DNA from: Hydractinia symbiolongicarpus
Lineage: Eukaryota; Cnidaria; Hydrozoa; Anthoathecata; Hydractiniidae
Assembly (NCBI RefSeq): GCF_029227915.1
Contig: NC_079886.1
Coordinates: 4,650,001 to 4,714,000, forward strand
Length of the DNA: 64,000 nucleotides
Direction of reading: 5' to 3'
This document shows positions 10,315-25,034 of this stretch, piece after piece (the first letter of the stretch is position 1; each line of letters begins with the position of its first letter). The notes beneath the pieces are model-generated. The model did not search any database, was not told where the DNA came from, and worked only from the letters and a program-made list of their open reading frames with translations. Made by a program: the position numbers and the translations under genes.

Positions 10315-12179
10315 GATTTTACACTTTGACCTTATGAATGTGATAAATGAGACAATTGAACTTCAAGAAGTAACATTCTTCTTAATTTGACATGATTGCT
10401 TGAACTCAGCAGTTACACTGGGCGTTGTGGTAGCGCTTCATTTAAGAATGTAGATAAATAAGTCATTTTTTACTGTGGGAACAATCCTAGCCGTTATCCC
10501 GCGCTAAAGAAATAGAAACAGTTTCAGAAAATACATTTCATTCACTTTGTAACGGTATCAGTCCGTTTCAGTTACAACGGTTGCGTCACATGTTCGTACC
10601 AACATGTATTTAGCGATGTTTTTCTGATACTACTAAGTTCCATCGCTATTAACAGTGAAATGATTGACTGTGGGACTTAATTGAACTGACATTGGACTTT
10701 CACCTTATAAATGTGATAAATGAGACAATTGGATTCCAAGAAACATTATTCTTCTTAATTTGACATGATTGCCGGAACTTAGCGATTACACTGGCCTCTG
10801 TGGTAGCGCTTTATTTAAAAATCTAGATAAATAAGTCATTTTTTACTGCTGGACCAATCCTAGCTGTTAGCGCGCGCTGAAGAAATAGAGACAGTTTCAA
10901 AAACTACATTTAATTGACTTCCTAACGGTATCAGTTCGTTTGAGTTTCAACGGTTGGGTCACGTATTCGTACCAACATGTACTTAGCGATATTTTTCTGT
11001 TATTACTATGTTGCATCGCTTTTATCAGTGAAAGGATTGACTGTGGAACTTAATTGAACTGATTTCGGACTTTGACCTGATCAATGTAATAAATGAGCCA
11101 ATTGGACTCCTAGAAATAACATTCTTCCTAATCTGACATGATTGCCGGAACTCAGCGATTACACTGTGCGCTGCGGTAGCGCTTATTTTATAAGTTTACA
11201 TAAATAAGTCATTTTTTAATACGGGACCAATTCTAGCTGTTTGCGCGCGCTGAAGAAATAGAGACAGTTTCAAAAGCTACATTTTATTGACTTTCGAACG
11301 GTATCAGTCCGTTTGAGTTTCAATGGTTGGGTCACGTCTTCGTACCAACATGTATTTTGCAATATTTTTATGATATTACTAGGTTGCATCGCTTTTAACA
11401 GTGAAACGATTGGCTGTGGGACATAATTGAACTGATTTTACACTTTGACCTTATGAATTTGATAAATGAGACAATTAAACTTCAAGAAGTAACATTCTTC
11501 TTAATTTGACATGATTGCTTGAACTCAGCAGTTACACTGGGCGTTGTGGTAGCGCTTCATTTAAGAATGTAGATAAATAAGTCATTTTTTACTGTGGGAA
11601 CAATCCTAGGCGTTATCCCGCGCTAAAGAAATAGAAACAGTTTCAGAAAATACATTTCATTCACTTTCTAACGGTATCAGTCCGTTTCAGTTACAACGGT
11701 TGCGTCACATGTTCGTACCAACATGTATTTAGCGATGTTTTTCTGATACTACTAAGTTCCATCGCTATTAAAAGTGAAATGATTGACTGTGGGACTTAAT
11801 TGAACTGACATTGGACTTTCACCTTATAAATGTGATAAATGAGAAAATTGGATTCCAAGAAACATTATTCTTCCTAATTTGACATGATTGCCGGAACTTA
11901 GCGATTACACTGGCCTCTGTGGTAGCGCTTCATTTAAAAATCTAGATAAATAAGTCATTTTTTACTGCGGGACCAATCCTAGCTGTTAGCGCGCGCTGAA
12001 GAAATAGAGACAGTTTCAAAAACTACATTTCATTGACTTTCGAACGGTATCAGTCCGTTTGAGTTTCAACGGTTGGGTCACGTCTTCGTACCAACATGTA
12101 TTTTGCAATATTTTTATGATATTACTAGGTTGCATCGCTTTTAACGGTGAAACGATTGACTGTGGGACATAATTGAACT
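10315..12179 (+). repeat. Second A/B/C block, near copy of 374-1492
   Basis: Monomers B-C-A-B-C start at 10315, 10688, 11061, 11434 and 11807. The first three match those at 374, 747 and 1120 at a constant offset of 9941 bp. The A monomer at 11061 switches partway to features of the A at 1493 (TTTGCGCGCGCTG, ACATTTTATTGACTTTCGAACGG), so it looks like a crossover product that removed one A monomer relative to 1-2238. Confidence 0.82.
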
Positions 12180-13670
12180 GATTTGACACTTTGACCTTAT
12201 GAATGTGATAAATGAGACAATTGAACTTCAAGAAGTAACATTCTTCTTAATTTGACATGATTGCTTGAACTCAGCAGTTACACTGGGCGTTGTGGTAGCG
12301 CTTCATTTAAGAATGTAGATAAATAATTCATTTTTTACTGTGGGAACAATCCTAGCCGTTATCCCGCGCTAAAGAAATAGAAACAGTTTCAGAAAATACA
12401 TTTCATTCACTTTGTAACGGTATCAGTCCGTTTCAGTTACAACGGTTGCGTCACTTGTTCGTACCAACATGTATTTAGCGATGTTTTTCTGATACTACTA
12501 AGTTCCATCGCTATTAACAGTGAAATGATTGACTGTGGGACTTAATTTAACTGACATTGGACTTTCACCTTATAAATGTGATAAATGAGACAATTGGATT
12601 CCAAGAAACATTATTCTTCTTAATTTGACATGATTGCCGGAACTTAGCGATTACACTGGCCTCTGTGGTAGCGCTTTATTTAAAAATCTAGATAAATAAA
12701 TCATTTTTTACTGCGGGACCAATCCTAGCTGTTAGCGCGCGCTGAAGAAATAGAGACAGTTTCAAAAATTATATTTAATTGACTTCCTAACGGTATCAGT
12801 TCGTTTGAGTTTCAACGGTTGGGTCACGTCTTCGTACCAACATGTACTTAGCGATATTTTTTTGTTATTACTATGTTGCATCGCTTTTATCAGTGAAAGG
12901 ATTGATTGTGGAACTTAATTGAACTGATTTCGGACTTTGACCTGATCAATGTAATAAATGAGCCAATTGGACTCCTAGAAATAACATTCTTCCTAATCTG
13001 ACATGATTGCCGGAACTCAGCGATTACACTGTGCGCTGTGGTAGCGCTTAATTTATAAGTTTACATAAATAAGTCATTTTTTAATACGGGACCAATCCTG
13101 GCTGTTAGCGCGCGCTGAAGAAATAGAGACAGTTTCAAAAACTACATTTCCTTGACTTCCTAACGGTATCAGTTCGTTTGAGTTTCAACGGTTGGGTCAG
13201 TATTCGTGCCAACATGTACTTAGCGATATTTTTCTGTTATTACTATGTTGCATCGCTTTTAACAGTGAAAGGATTGACTGTGGAACTTAATTGAACTGAT
13301 TTGACACTTTGACCTTATGAATGTGATAAATGAGACAATTAAACTTCAAGAAGTAACATTCTTCTTAATTTGACATGATTGCTTGAACTCAGCAGTTACA
13401 CTGGGCGTTGTGGTAGCGCTTCATTTAAGAATGTAGATAAATAAGTCATTTTTTACTGTGGGAACAATCCTAGGCGTTATCCCGCGCTAACGAAATAGAA
13501 ACAGTTTCAGAAAATACATTTCATTCACTTTCTAACGGTATCAGTCCGTTTCAGTTACAACGGTTGCGTCACATGTTCGTACCAACATGTATTTAGCGAT
13601 GTTTTTCTGATACTACTAAGTTCCATCGCTATTAAAAGTGAAATGACTGACTGTGGGACTTAATTGAACT

Positions 13671-13975
13671 GACATTGGACTTTCACCTTATAAATGTGAT
13701 AAATGAGACAATTGGATTCCAAGAAACATTATTCTTCCTAATTTGACATGATTGCCGGAACTTAGCGATTACACTGGCCTCTGTGGTAGCGCTAAAAAAA
13801 TAGAGACAGTTTCAAAAACTACATTCCATTGACTTTCTAACGGTGTCAGTCCGTTCGAGTTACAACGGTTGGGTCACAAATTCGTACCAACATGTATTTA
13901 GCGATATTTGTCTGATATTACTAAGTTGCATCGCTTTTAACAGTGAAACAATTGACTGTGGGACTTAATTGAACT
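13671..13975 (+). repeat. 305-bp deletion monomer (singleton)
   Basis: A type C monomer loses 68 bp. GGTAGCGC near 13790 runs directly into TAAAAAAATAGAGACAG, skipping the CATTTAAAAA to TGTTAGCG part. The joint lies at the TAGCGC shared by the hairpin arm and the GC palindrome. It is the only example seen in the window. Confidence 0.88.
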
Positions 13976-14346
13976 GATTTTGCACTTTAACCTTATGAAT
14001 GTGATAAATGAGACAATTGAACTTCAAAAAGTAACATTCTTCTTAATTTGACATGACTGCTTGAACTCAGCGATTACACTGGGCGCGGTGGTAGCGCTTT
14101 ATTTAAAAATTTAGATCAATAACTCATTTTTTACTGTGGGACCAATGCTAGTCGTTAGCGCGCGCTAAAAAAATAGAGACAGTTTTAAAAACTACATTCC
14201 ATTGACTTTCTAACGGTGTCAGTCCGTTTGAGTTACAACGGTGGGTTCACATTTTCGTACCAACATGTATTTGGCGATACTTTTTTGATATTACTAGGTT
14301 GCATCGCTTTAACAGTGAAACGGTTGACTGTGGGACTTAGTTGAAT

Positions 14347-14554
14347 GACTTTGGACTTTAACTTTGTAAATGTGATAATTGAGACAATTGACAAAAACTA
14401 CATTTCATTGAATTTCTAACGGTATCAGTCCGTTTCAGTTAAAAAGGTTGCGTCACATATTCGTACCAACATGTATTTAGCGATATTTTTCTGATATTAC
14501 TAAGTTGCATCGCTTTTAACAGTGAAACGATTGACTGTGGGACTTAATTGAACT
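14347..14554 (+). repeat. 208-bp short monomer
   Basis: Same joint. It begins GACTTTGGAC, as at 4101 and 26860. Confidence 0.92.
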
Positions 14555-16080
14555 GATTTAGGAATTTGACCTTATAAATGTGATAAATGAGACAATTGGA
14601 TTCCAAGAAATAACATTCTTCTTAATTACACAGGATTGTTGGAATTCACCGATTACACTGGCCTCTGTGGTAGCGCTTCATTTAAAAATCTAGATAAATA
14701 GTCATTTTTTACTGCGGGACCAATCCTAGCTGTTAGCGCGCGCTGAAGAAATAGAGACAATTTCAAAAACTACATTTCATTGACTTTCGAACGGTATCAG
14801 TCCGTTTGAGTTTCAACGGTTGGGTCACGTCTTCGTACCAACATGTATTTTGCAATATTTTTATGATATTACTAGGTTGCATCGCTTTTAACGGTGAAAC
14901 GATTGACTGTGGGACATAATTGAATTGATTTTACACTTTGACCTTATGAATGTGATAAATGAGACAATTGAACTTCAAGAAGTAACATTCTTCTTAATTT
15001 GACATGATTGCTTGAACTCAGCAGTTACACTGGGCGTTGTGGTAGCGCTTCATTTAAGAATGTAGATAAATAAGTCATTTTTTACTGTGGGAACAATCCT
15101 AGCCGTTATCCCGCGCTAAAGAAATAGAAACAGTTTCAGAAAATACATTTCATTCACTTTGTAACGGTATCAGTCCGTTTCAGTTACAACGGTTGCGTCA
15201 CATGTTCGTACCAACATGTATTTAGCGATGTTTTTCTGATACTACTAAGTTCCATCGCTATTAACAGTGAAATGATTGACTGTGGGACTTAATTGAACTG
15301 ACATTGGACTTTCACCTTATAAATGTGATAAATGAGACAATTGGATTCCAAGAAACATTATTCTTCCTAATTTGACATGATTGCCGGAACTTAGCGATTA
15401 CACTGGCCTCTGTGGTAGCGCTTTATTTAAAAATCTAGATAAATAAATCATTTTTTACTGCGGGACCAATCCTAGCTGTTAGCGCGCGCTGAAGAAATAG
15501 AGACAGTTTCAAAAACTACATTTAATTGACTTCCTAACGGTATCAGTTCGTTTGAGTTTCAACGGTTGGGTCACGTATTCGTACCAACATGTACTTAGCG
15601 ATATTTTTCTGTTATTACTATGTTGCATCGCTTTTATCAGTGAAAGGATTGACTGTGGAACTTAATTGAACTGATTTCGGACTTTGACCTGATCAATGTA
15701 ATAAATGAGCCAATTGGACTCCTAGAAATAACATTCTTCCTAATCTGACATGATTGCCGGAACTCAGCGATTACACTGTGCGCTGTGGTAGCGCTTAATT
15801 TATAAGTTTTCATAAATAAGTCATTTTTTAATACGGGACCAATCCTAGCTGTTAGCGCGCGCTGAAGAAATAGAGACAGTTTCAAAAACTACATTTCCTT
15901 GACTTCCTAACGGTATCAGTTCGTTTGAGTTTCAACGGTTGGGTCAGTATTCGTACCAACATGTACTTAGCGATATTTTTCTGTTATTACTATGTTGCAT
16001 CGCTTTTAACAGTGAAAGGATTGACTGTGGAACTTAATTGAACTGATTTTGGATTTTGACCTGATCAATGTAATAAATGA

Positions 16081-17574
16081 GCCAATTGGACTCCTAGAAA
16101 AAACATTCTTCCTAATCTGACATGATTGCCGGAACTCAGCGATTACACTGTGCGCTGTGGTAGCGCTTAATTTATAAGTTTACATAAATAAGTCATTTTT
16201 TAATACCGGACCAATCCTAACTGTTTGCGCGCGCTGAAGAAATAGAGACAGTTTCAAAAGCTACATTTTATTGACTTTCGAACGGTATCAGTCCGTTTGA
16301 GTTTCAACGGTTGGGTCACGTCTTCGTACCAACATGTATTTTGCAATATTTTTATGATATTACTAGGTTGCATCGCTTTTAACAGTGAAACGATTGACTG
16401 TGGGACATAATTGAACTGATTTTACACTTTGACCTTATGAATTTGATAAATGAGACAATTAAACTTCAAGAAGTAACATTCTTCTTAATTTGACATGATT
16501 GCTTGAACTCAGCAGTTACACTGGGCGTTGTGGTAGCGCTTCATTTAAGAATGTAGATAAATAAGTCATTTTTTATTGTGGGAACAATCCTAGGCGTTAT
16601 CCCGCGCTAAAGAAATAGAAACAGTTTCAGAAAATACATTTCATTCACTTTCTAACGGTATCAGTCCGTTTCAGTTACAACGGTTGGGTCACGTATTCGT
16701 ACCAATATGTACTTAGCGATATTTTTCTGATATTACTATGTTGCATCGCTTTTAACAGTGAAACGATTGACTGTGGGACTTAATTGAACTGATTTTGCAC
16801 TTTAACTTTATGAATGTGATAAATGAGACAATTGAACTTCAAGAAGTAACATTCTTCTTAATTTGACATGATTGTTGGAATTCACCGATTACCCTGGACG
16901 CTGTGGTAGCGGTTCATTTAAAAAGTTAGATAAATAAGTCACTCTGTACTGTGGGACCAATCCTAGCCGTTAGCGCGCGTTAAAGAAATAGAGACAGTTT
17001 CAGAAACTACATTCCATTGACTTTCTAACGGTGTCAGTCCCTTTGGGTTACAACGGTTGGGTCACATTTTCGTACCAACATGTATTTAGCGATATTTTTA
17101 TGAAACTACTAGGTTACATCGCTTTTAACAGTGAAACGATTGACTGTGGGACTTAACTGAACTGATTTTGGACTGTGACCTTTGATAAATGTGATAAATG
17201 AGACAATTGGACTCCAAGAAATAACATTCTTCTTAAATTGGCATGATTGCCGAAACTCAGCGATTACACTGGGTGCTGTGGTAGCGCTTCATTTAAAAAT
17301 GTAGATAAATAAGTCATTTTTTACTGTGGCACCAATCCCAGCCGTTATCGCACCCTGAAGAAATAGAGACAGTTTCAGAATCTGCATTTCATTGACTTTC
17401 CAACGGTATCAGTTCGTTTCAGTTACAACGGTTGCGTCACATATTCGTACCAACATGTATTTAGCGATATTTTTCTGATGCTACTAAGTTGCATCGCTTT
17501 TAACAGTGAAACAATTGACTGTGGGACTTAATTGAACTGATTTTGCACTTTAACCTTATGAATGTGATAAATGA
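16081..17574 (+). repeat. Four-monomer HOR, copy a (1494 bp)
   Basis: The unit begins at GCCAATTGGACTCC and covers four monomers. It matches the next unit at an offset of 1494 falling to 1492, because copy b lacks 2 bp (GTGAACATTGAC for GTGAAACGATTGAC near 17880). The shared marker ACCAATATGT lies at 16701 and 18193. Confidence 0.88.
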
Positions 17575-19066
17575 GCCAATTGGACTCCTAGAAATAACAT
17601 TCTTCCTAATCTGACATGATTGCCGGAACTCAGCGATTACACTGTGCGCTGTGGTAGCGCTTAATTTATAAGTTTACATAAATAAATCATTTTTTAATAC
17701 GGGACCAATCCTAACTGTTTGCGCGCGCTGAAGAAATAGAGACAGTTTCAAAAGCTACATTTTATTGACTTTCGAACGGTATCAGTCCGTTTGAGTTTCA
17801 ACGGTTGCGTCACGTCTTCGTACCAACATGTATTTTGCAATATTTTTATGATATTACTAGGTTGCATCGCTTTTAACAGTGAACATTGACTGTGGGACAT
17901 AATTGAACTGATTTTACACTTTGACCTTATGAATTTGATAAGTGAGACAATTAAACTTCAAGAAGTAACATTCTTCTTAATTTGACATGATTGCTTGAAC
18001 TCAGCAGTTACACTGGGCGTTGTGGTAGCGCTTCATTTAAGAATGTAGATAAATAAGTCATTTTTTATTGTGGGAACAATCCTAGGCGTTATCCCGCGCT
18101 AAAGAAATAGAAACAGTTTCAGAAAATACATTTCATTCACTTTCTAACGGTATCAGTCCGTTTCAGTTACAACGGTTGGGTCACGTATTCGTACCAATAT
18201 GTACTTAGCGATATTTTTCTGATATTACTATGTTGCATCGCTTTTAACAGTGAAACGATTGACTGTGGGACTTAATTGAACTGATTTTGCACTTTAACTT
18301 TATGAATGTGATAAATGAGACAATTGAACTTCAAGAAGTAACATTCTTCTTAATTTGACATGATTGTTGGAATTCACCGATTACCCTGGACGCTGTGGTA
18401 GCGGTTCATTTAAAAAGTTAGATAAATAAGTCACTCTGTACTGTGGGACCAATCCTAGCCGTTAGCGCGCGTTAAAGAAATAGAGACAGTTTCAGAAACT
18501 ACATTCCATTGACTTTCTAACGGTGTCAGTCCCTTTGGGTTACAACGGTTGGGTCACATTTTCGTACCAACATGTATTTAGCGATATTTTTATGAAACTA
18601 CTAGGTTACATCGCTTTTAACAGTGAAACGATTGACTGTGGGACTTAACTGAACTGATTTTGGACTGTGACCTTTGATAAATGTGATAAATGAGACAATT
18701 GGACTCCAAGAAATAACATTCTTCTTAAATTGGCATGATTGCCGAAACTCAGCGATTACACTGGGTGCTGTGGTAGCGCTTCATTTAAAAATGTAGATAA
18801 ATAAGTCATTTTTTACTGTGGCACCAATCCCAGCCGTTATCGCACCCTGAAGAAATAGAGACAGTTTCAGAATCTGCATTTCATTGACTTTCCAACGGTA
18901 TCAGTTCGTTTCAGTTACAACGGTTGCGTCACATATTCGTACCAACATGTATTTAGCGATATTTTTCTGATGCTACTAAGTTGCATCGCTTTTAACAGTG
19001 AAACAATTGACTGTGGGACTTAATTGAACTGATTTTGCACTTTAACCTTATGAATGTGATAAATGA
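17575..19066 (+). repeat. Four-monomer HOR, copy b (1492 bp)
   Basis: Tandem copy of 16081-17574, near identical by eye. Its distinctive 2-bp loss (GTGAACATTGAC) is also present downstream near 19375, 22735 and 25340, so those copies descend from this version. Confidence 0.88.
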
Positions 19067-22000
19067 GCCAATTGGACTCCTAGAAATAACATTCTTCCTA
19101 ATCTGACATGATTGCCGGAACTCAGCGATTACACTGTGCGCTGTGGTAGCGCTTAATTTATAAGTTTACATAAATAAATCATTTTTTAATACGGGACCAA
19201 TCCTAACTGTTTGCGCGCGCTGAAGAAATAGAGACAGTTTCAAAAGCTACATTTTATTGACTTTCGAACGGTATCAGTCCGTTTGAGTTTCAACGGTTGC
19301 GTCACGTCTTCGTACCAACATGTATTTTGCAATATTTTTATGATATTACTAGGTTGCATCGCTTTTAACAGTGAACATTGACTGTGGGACATAATTGAAC
19401 TGATTTTACACTTTGACCTTATGAATTTGATAAGTGAGACAATTAAACTTCAAGAAGTAACATTCTTCTTAATTTGACATGATTGCTTGAACTCAGCAGT
19501 TACACTGGGCGTTGTGGTAGCGCTTCATTTAAGAATGTAGATAAATAAGTCATTTTTTACTGTGGGAACAATCCTAGGCGTTATCCCGCGCTAAAGAAAT
19601 AGAAACAGTTTCAGAAAATACATTTCATTAACTTTCTAACGGTATCAGTCCGTTTCAGTTACAACGGTTGCGTCACATGTTCGTACCAACATGTATTTAG
19701 CGATGTTTTTCTGATACTACTAAGTTCCATCGCTATTAAAAGTGAAATGATTGACTGTGGGACTTAATTGAACTGACATTGGACTTTCACCTTATAAATG
19801 TGATAAATGAGACAATTGGATTCCAAGAAACATTATTCTTCCTAATTTGACATGATTGCCGGAACTTAGCGATTACACTGGCCTCTGTGGTAGCGCTTCA
19901 TTTAAAAATCTAGAAAAATAAGTCATTTTTTACTGCGGGACCAATCCTAGCTGTTAGCGCGCGCTGAAGAAATAGAGAGAGTTTTAAAAACTACATTTCA
20001 TTCACTTCCTAACGGTATCAGTTCGTTTGAGTTTCAACGGTTGGGTCACGTATTCGTACCAACATGTACTTAGCGATATCTTTCTGATATTAATAGGTTG
20101 CACCGCTTTTAACAGTGAAACGATTGACTGTTGGACTTAATTGAACTGATTTTGGACTGTCACCTTACAAATGTGATAAATGAGACAATTGGACTCCAAG
20201 AAATAACATTCTTCTTAAATTGGCATGATTGCCGGAACTGACTGATTACACTGGGTGCTGTGGTAGCGCTTCATTTAAAAATGTAGATAAATAAGTCACT
20301 CTGTACTGTGGGACCACTCCTAGCCTTTAGCGCGCGCTAAAAAAATAGAGACAGTTTCAAAAACTACATTCCATTGACTTTCTAACGGTGTCAGTCCGTT
20401 TGAGTTACAACGGTTGGGTCACAAATTCGTACCAACATGTATTTAGCGATATTTGTCTGATATTACTAAGTTGCATCGCTTTTAACAGTGAAACAATTGA
20501 CTGTGGGACTTAATTGAACTGATTTTGCACTTTAACTTTATGAATGTGATAAATGAGACAATTGAACTTCAAAAAGTAACATTCTTCTTAATTTGACATG
20601 ACTGCTTGAACTCAGCGATTACACTGGGCGCGGTGGTAGCGCTTTATTTAAAAATTTAGATCAATAACTCATTTTTTACTGTGGGACCAATGCCAGTCGT
20701 TAGCGCGCGCTAAAAAAATAGAGACAGTTTTAAAAACTACATTCCATTGACTTTCTAACGGTGTCAGTCCGTTTGAGTTACAACGGTGGGGTCACATTTT
20801 CGTACCAACATGTATTTGGCGATACTTTTTTGATATTACTAGGTTGCATCGCTTTAACAGTGAAACGATTGACTGTTGGACTTAATTGAACTGATTTTGG
20901 ACTGTCACCTTACAAATGTGATAAATGAGACAATTGGATTCCAAGAAATAACATTCTTCTTAATTACACAGGATTGTTGGAATTCACCGATTACACTGGG
21001 CGCTGTGGTAGCGGTTCATTTAAAAAGTTAGATAAATAAGTCACTCTGTACTGTGGCACCAATCCTAGCCGTTAGCGCGCGCTAAAGAAAGAGAGACAGT
21101 TTCAAAAACTACATTCCATTGACTTTATAACGGTCTCAGTCCGTTTGAGTTACAACGGTTGTGTCACATTTTCGTACCAACATGTATTTAGCGATATTTT
21201 TATGACACTACTAGGTTACATCTCTTTTAACAGTGAAACGATTGACTGTGGGACTTAACTGAACTGATTTTGGACTGTGACCTTTGATAAATGTGATAAA
21301 TGAGACAATTGGACTCCAAGAAATAACATTCTTCTTAAATTGGCATGATTGCCGGAACTCAGCGATTACACTGGGCGCTGTGGTAGCGCTTCATTTAAAA
21401 ATGTAGATAACTAAGTCACTGTGTACTGTTGGACCAATCCTAGCCGTTATCGCGCGCTAAAGAAATAGAAACAGTTTCAGAAAATACATTTCATTGACTT
21501 TCTAACGGTATCAGTCCGTTTCAGTTACAACGGTTGGGTCACGTATTCGTACCAATATGTACTTAGCGATATTTTTCTGATATTACTATGTTGCATCGCT
21601 TTTAACAGTGAAACGATTGACTGTGGGACTTAATTGAACTGATTTTGCACTTTAACTTTATGAATGTGATAAATGAGACAATTGAACTTCAAGAAGTAAC
21701 ATTCTTCTTAATTTGACATGATTGTTGGAATTCACCGATTACCCTGGACGCTGTGGTAGCGGTTCATTTAAAAAGTTAGATAAATAAGTCACTCTGTACT
21801 GTGGGACCAATCCTAGCCGTTAGCGCGCGTTAAAGAAATAGAGACAGTTTCAGAAACTACATTCCATTGACTTTCTAACGGTGTCAGTCCCTTTGGGTTA
21901 CAACGGTTGGGTCACATTTTCGTACCAACATGTATTTAGCGATATTTTTATGAAACTACTAGGTTACATCGCTTTTAACAGTGAAACGATTGACTGTGGG

Positions 22001-22424
22001 ACTTAACTGAACTGATTTTGGACTGTGACCTTTGATAAATGTGATAAATGAGACAATTGGACTCCAAGAAATAACATTCTTCTTAAATTGGCATGATTGC
22101 CGAAACTCAGCGATTACACTGGGTGCTGTGGTAGCGCTTCATTTAAAAATGTAGATAAATAAGTCATTTTTTACTGTGGCACCAATCCCAGCCGTTATCG
22201 CACCCTGAAGAAATAGAGACAGTTTCAGAATCTGCATTTCATTGACTTTTCAACGGTATCAGTTCGTTTCAGTTACAACGGTTGCGTCACATATTCGTAC
22301 CAACATGTATTTAGCGATATTTTTCTGATGCTACTAAGTTGCATCGCTTTTAACAGTGAAACAATTGACTGTGGGACTTAATTGAACTGATTTTGCACTT
22401 TAACCTTATGAATGTGATAAATGA
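19067..22424 (+). repeat. Nine-monomer unit C (3358 bp)
   Basis: It starts as a third copy of the four-monomer unit (to about 19670), then continues with C-type and other monomers, and re-enters the four-monomer sequence near 21460. It corresponds to the next unit but has two more monomers. GCCAATTGG markers at 19067 and 22425 set the ends. Confidence 0.83.
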
Positions 22425-25034
22425 GCCAATTGGACTCCTAGAAATAACATTCTTCGTAATCTGACATGATTGCCGGAACTCAGCGATTACACTGTGCGCT
22501 GTGGTAGCGCTTAATTTATAAGTTTACATAAATAAATCATTTTTTAATACGGGACCAATCCTAACTGTTTGCGAGCGCTGAAGAAATAGAGACAGTTTCA
22601 AAAGCTACATTTTATTGACTTTCGAACGGTATCAGTCCGTTTGAGTTTCAACGGTTGCGTCACGTCTTCGTACCAACATGTATTTTGCAATATTTTTATG
22701 ATATTACTAGGTTGCATCGCTTTTAACAGTGAACATTGACTGTGGGACATAATTGAACTGATTTTACACTTTGACCTTATGAATTTGATAAGTGAGACAA
22801 TTAAACTTCAAGAAGTAACATTCTTCTTAATTTGACATGATTGCTTCAACTCAGCAGTTACACTGGGCGTTGTGGTAGCGCTTCATTTAAGAATGTAGAT
22901 AAATAAGTCATTTTTTACTGTGGGAACAATCCTAGGCGTTATCCCGCGCTAAAGAAATAGAAACAGTTTCAGAAAATACATTTCATTCACTTTCTAACGG
23001 TATCAGTCCGTTTCAGTTACAACGGTTGCGTCACATGTTCGTACCAACATGTATTTAGCGATGTTTTTCTGATACTACTAAGTTCCATCGCTATTAAAAG
23101 TGAAATGATTGACTGTGGGACTTAATTGAACTGACATTGGACTTTCACCTTATAAATGTGATAAATGAGACAATTGGATTCCAAGAAACATTATTCTTCC
23201 TAATTTGACATGATTGCCGGAACTTAGCGATTACACTGGCCTCTGTGGTAGCGCTTCATTTAAAAATCTAGAAAAATAAGTCATTTTTTACTGCGGGACC
23301 AATCCTAGCTGTTAGCGCGCGCTGAAGAAATAGAGACAGTTTTAAAAACTACATTTCATTCACTTCCTAACGGTATCAGTTCGTTTGAGTTTCAACGGTT
23401 GGGTCACGTATTCGTACCAACATGTACTTAGCGATATCTTTCTGATATTAATAGGTTGCACCGCTTTTAACAGTGAAACGATTGACTGTTGGACTTAATT
23501 AAACTGATTTTGGACTGTCACCTTACAAATGTGATAAATGAGACAATTGGACTCCAAGAAATAACATTCTTCTTAAATTGGCATGATTGCCGGAACTGAC
23601 TGATTACACTGGGTGCTGTGGTAGCGCTTCATTTAAAAATGTAGATAAATAAGTCACTCTGTACTGTGGGACCACTCCTAGCCTTTAGCGCGCGCTAAAA
23701 AAATAGAGACAGTTTCAAAAACTACATTCCATTGACTTTCTAACGGTGTCAGTCCGTTTGAGTTACAACGGTTGGGTCACAAATTCGTACCAACATGTAT
23801 TTAGCGATATTTGTCTGATATTACTAAGTTGCATCGCTTTTAACAGTGAAACAATTGACTGTGGGACTTAATTGAACTGATTTTGCACTTTAACCTTATG
23901 AATGTGATAAATGAGACAATTGAACTTCAAAAAGTAACATTCTTCTTAAATTGGCATGATTGCCGGAACTCAGCGATTACACTGGGCGCTGTGGTAGCGC
24001 TTCATTTAAAAATGTAGATAACTAAGTCATTTTTTACTGTGGGACCATCCTATCCGTTATCGCGCGCTAAAGAAATAGAAACAGTTTCAGAAAATACATT
24101 TCATTGACTTTCTAACGGTATCAGTCCGTTTCAGTTACAACGGTTGGGTCACGTATTCGTACCAATATGTACTTAGCGATATTTTTCTGATATTACTATG
24201 TTGCATCGCTTTTAACAGTGAAACGATTGACTGTGGGACTTAATTGAACTGATTTTGCACTTTAACTTTATGAATGTGATAAATGAGACAATTGAACTTC
24301 AAGAAGTAACATTCTTCTTAATTTGACATGATTGTTGGAATTCACCGATTACCCTGGACGCTGTGGTAGCGGTTCATTTAAAAAGTTAGATAAATAAGTC
24401 ACTCTGTACTGTGGGACCAATGCTAGCCGTTAGCGCGCGTTAAAGAAATAGAGACAGTTTCAGAAACTACATTCCATTGACTTTCTAACGGTGTCAGTCC
24501 CTTTGGGTTACAACGGTTGGGTCACATTTTCGTACCAACATGTATTTAGCGATATTTTTATGAAACTACTAGGTTACATCGCTTTTAACAGTGAAACGAT
24601 TGACTGTGGGACTTAACTGAACTGATTTTGGACTGTGACCTTTGATAAATGTGATAAATGAGACAATTGGACTCCAAGAAATAACATTCTTCTTAAATTG
24701 GCATGATTGCCGAAACTCAGCGATTACACTGGGTGCTGTGGTAGCGCTTCATTTAAAAATGTAGATAAATAAGTCATTTTTTACTGTGGCACCAATCCCA
24801 GCCGTTATCGCACCCTGAAGAAATAGAGACAGTTTCAGAATCTGCATTTCATTGACTTTCCAACGGTATCAGTTCGTTTCAGTTACAACGGTTGCGTCAC
24901 ATATTCGTACCAACATGTATTTAGCGATATTTTTCTGATGCTACTAAGTTGCATCGCTTTTAACAGTGAAACAATTGACTGTGGGACTTAATTGAACTGA
25001 TTTTGCACTTTAACCTTATGAATGTGATAAATGA
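22425..25034 (+). repeat. Seven-monomer unit D (2610 bp)
   Basis: Near copy of unit C lacking two monomers. At about 23950 it jumps from the GAACTTCAAAAAGTAACATT monomer to TTCTTAAATTGGCATG, which in unit C lies about 748 bp further on. The loss is a whole number of monomers, as expected from unequal exchange in register. Confidence 0.85.

Larger units (their letters stand above)
12180..16080 (+). repeat. Further A/B/C-derived monomers with rearrangements
   Basis: Monomers B, C, A and B at 12180, 12553, 12926 and 13298 are followed by the unique 305-bp C derivative (13671-13975), a GATTTTGCAC monomer (13976), a short monomer (14347) and a GATTTAGG monomer (14555). B, C, A and A-like monomers follow at 14927, 15300, 15673 and 16045. 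The 13.8-14.6 kb part resembles 26.4-27.2 kb, so monomer blocks are shared across the array over more than 12 kb. Confidence 0.8.
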
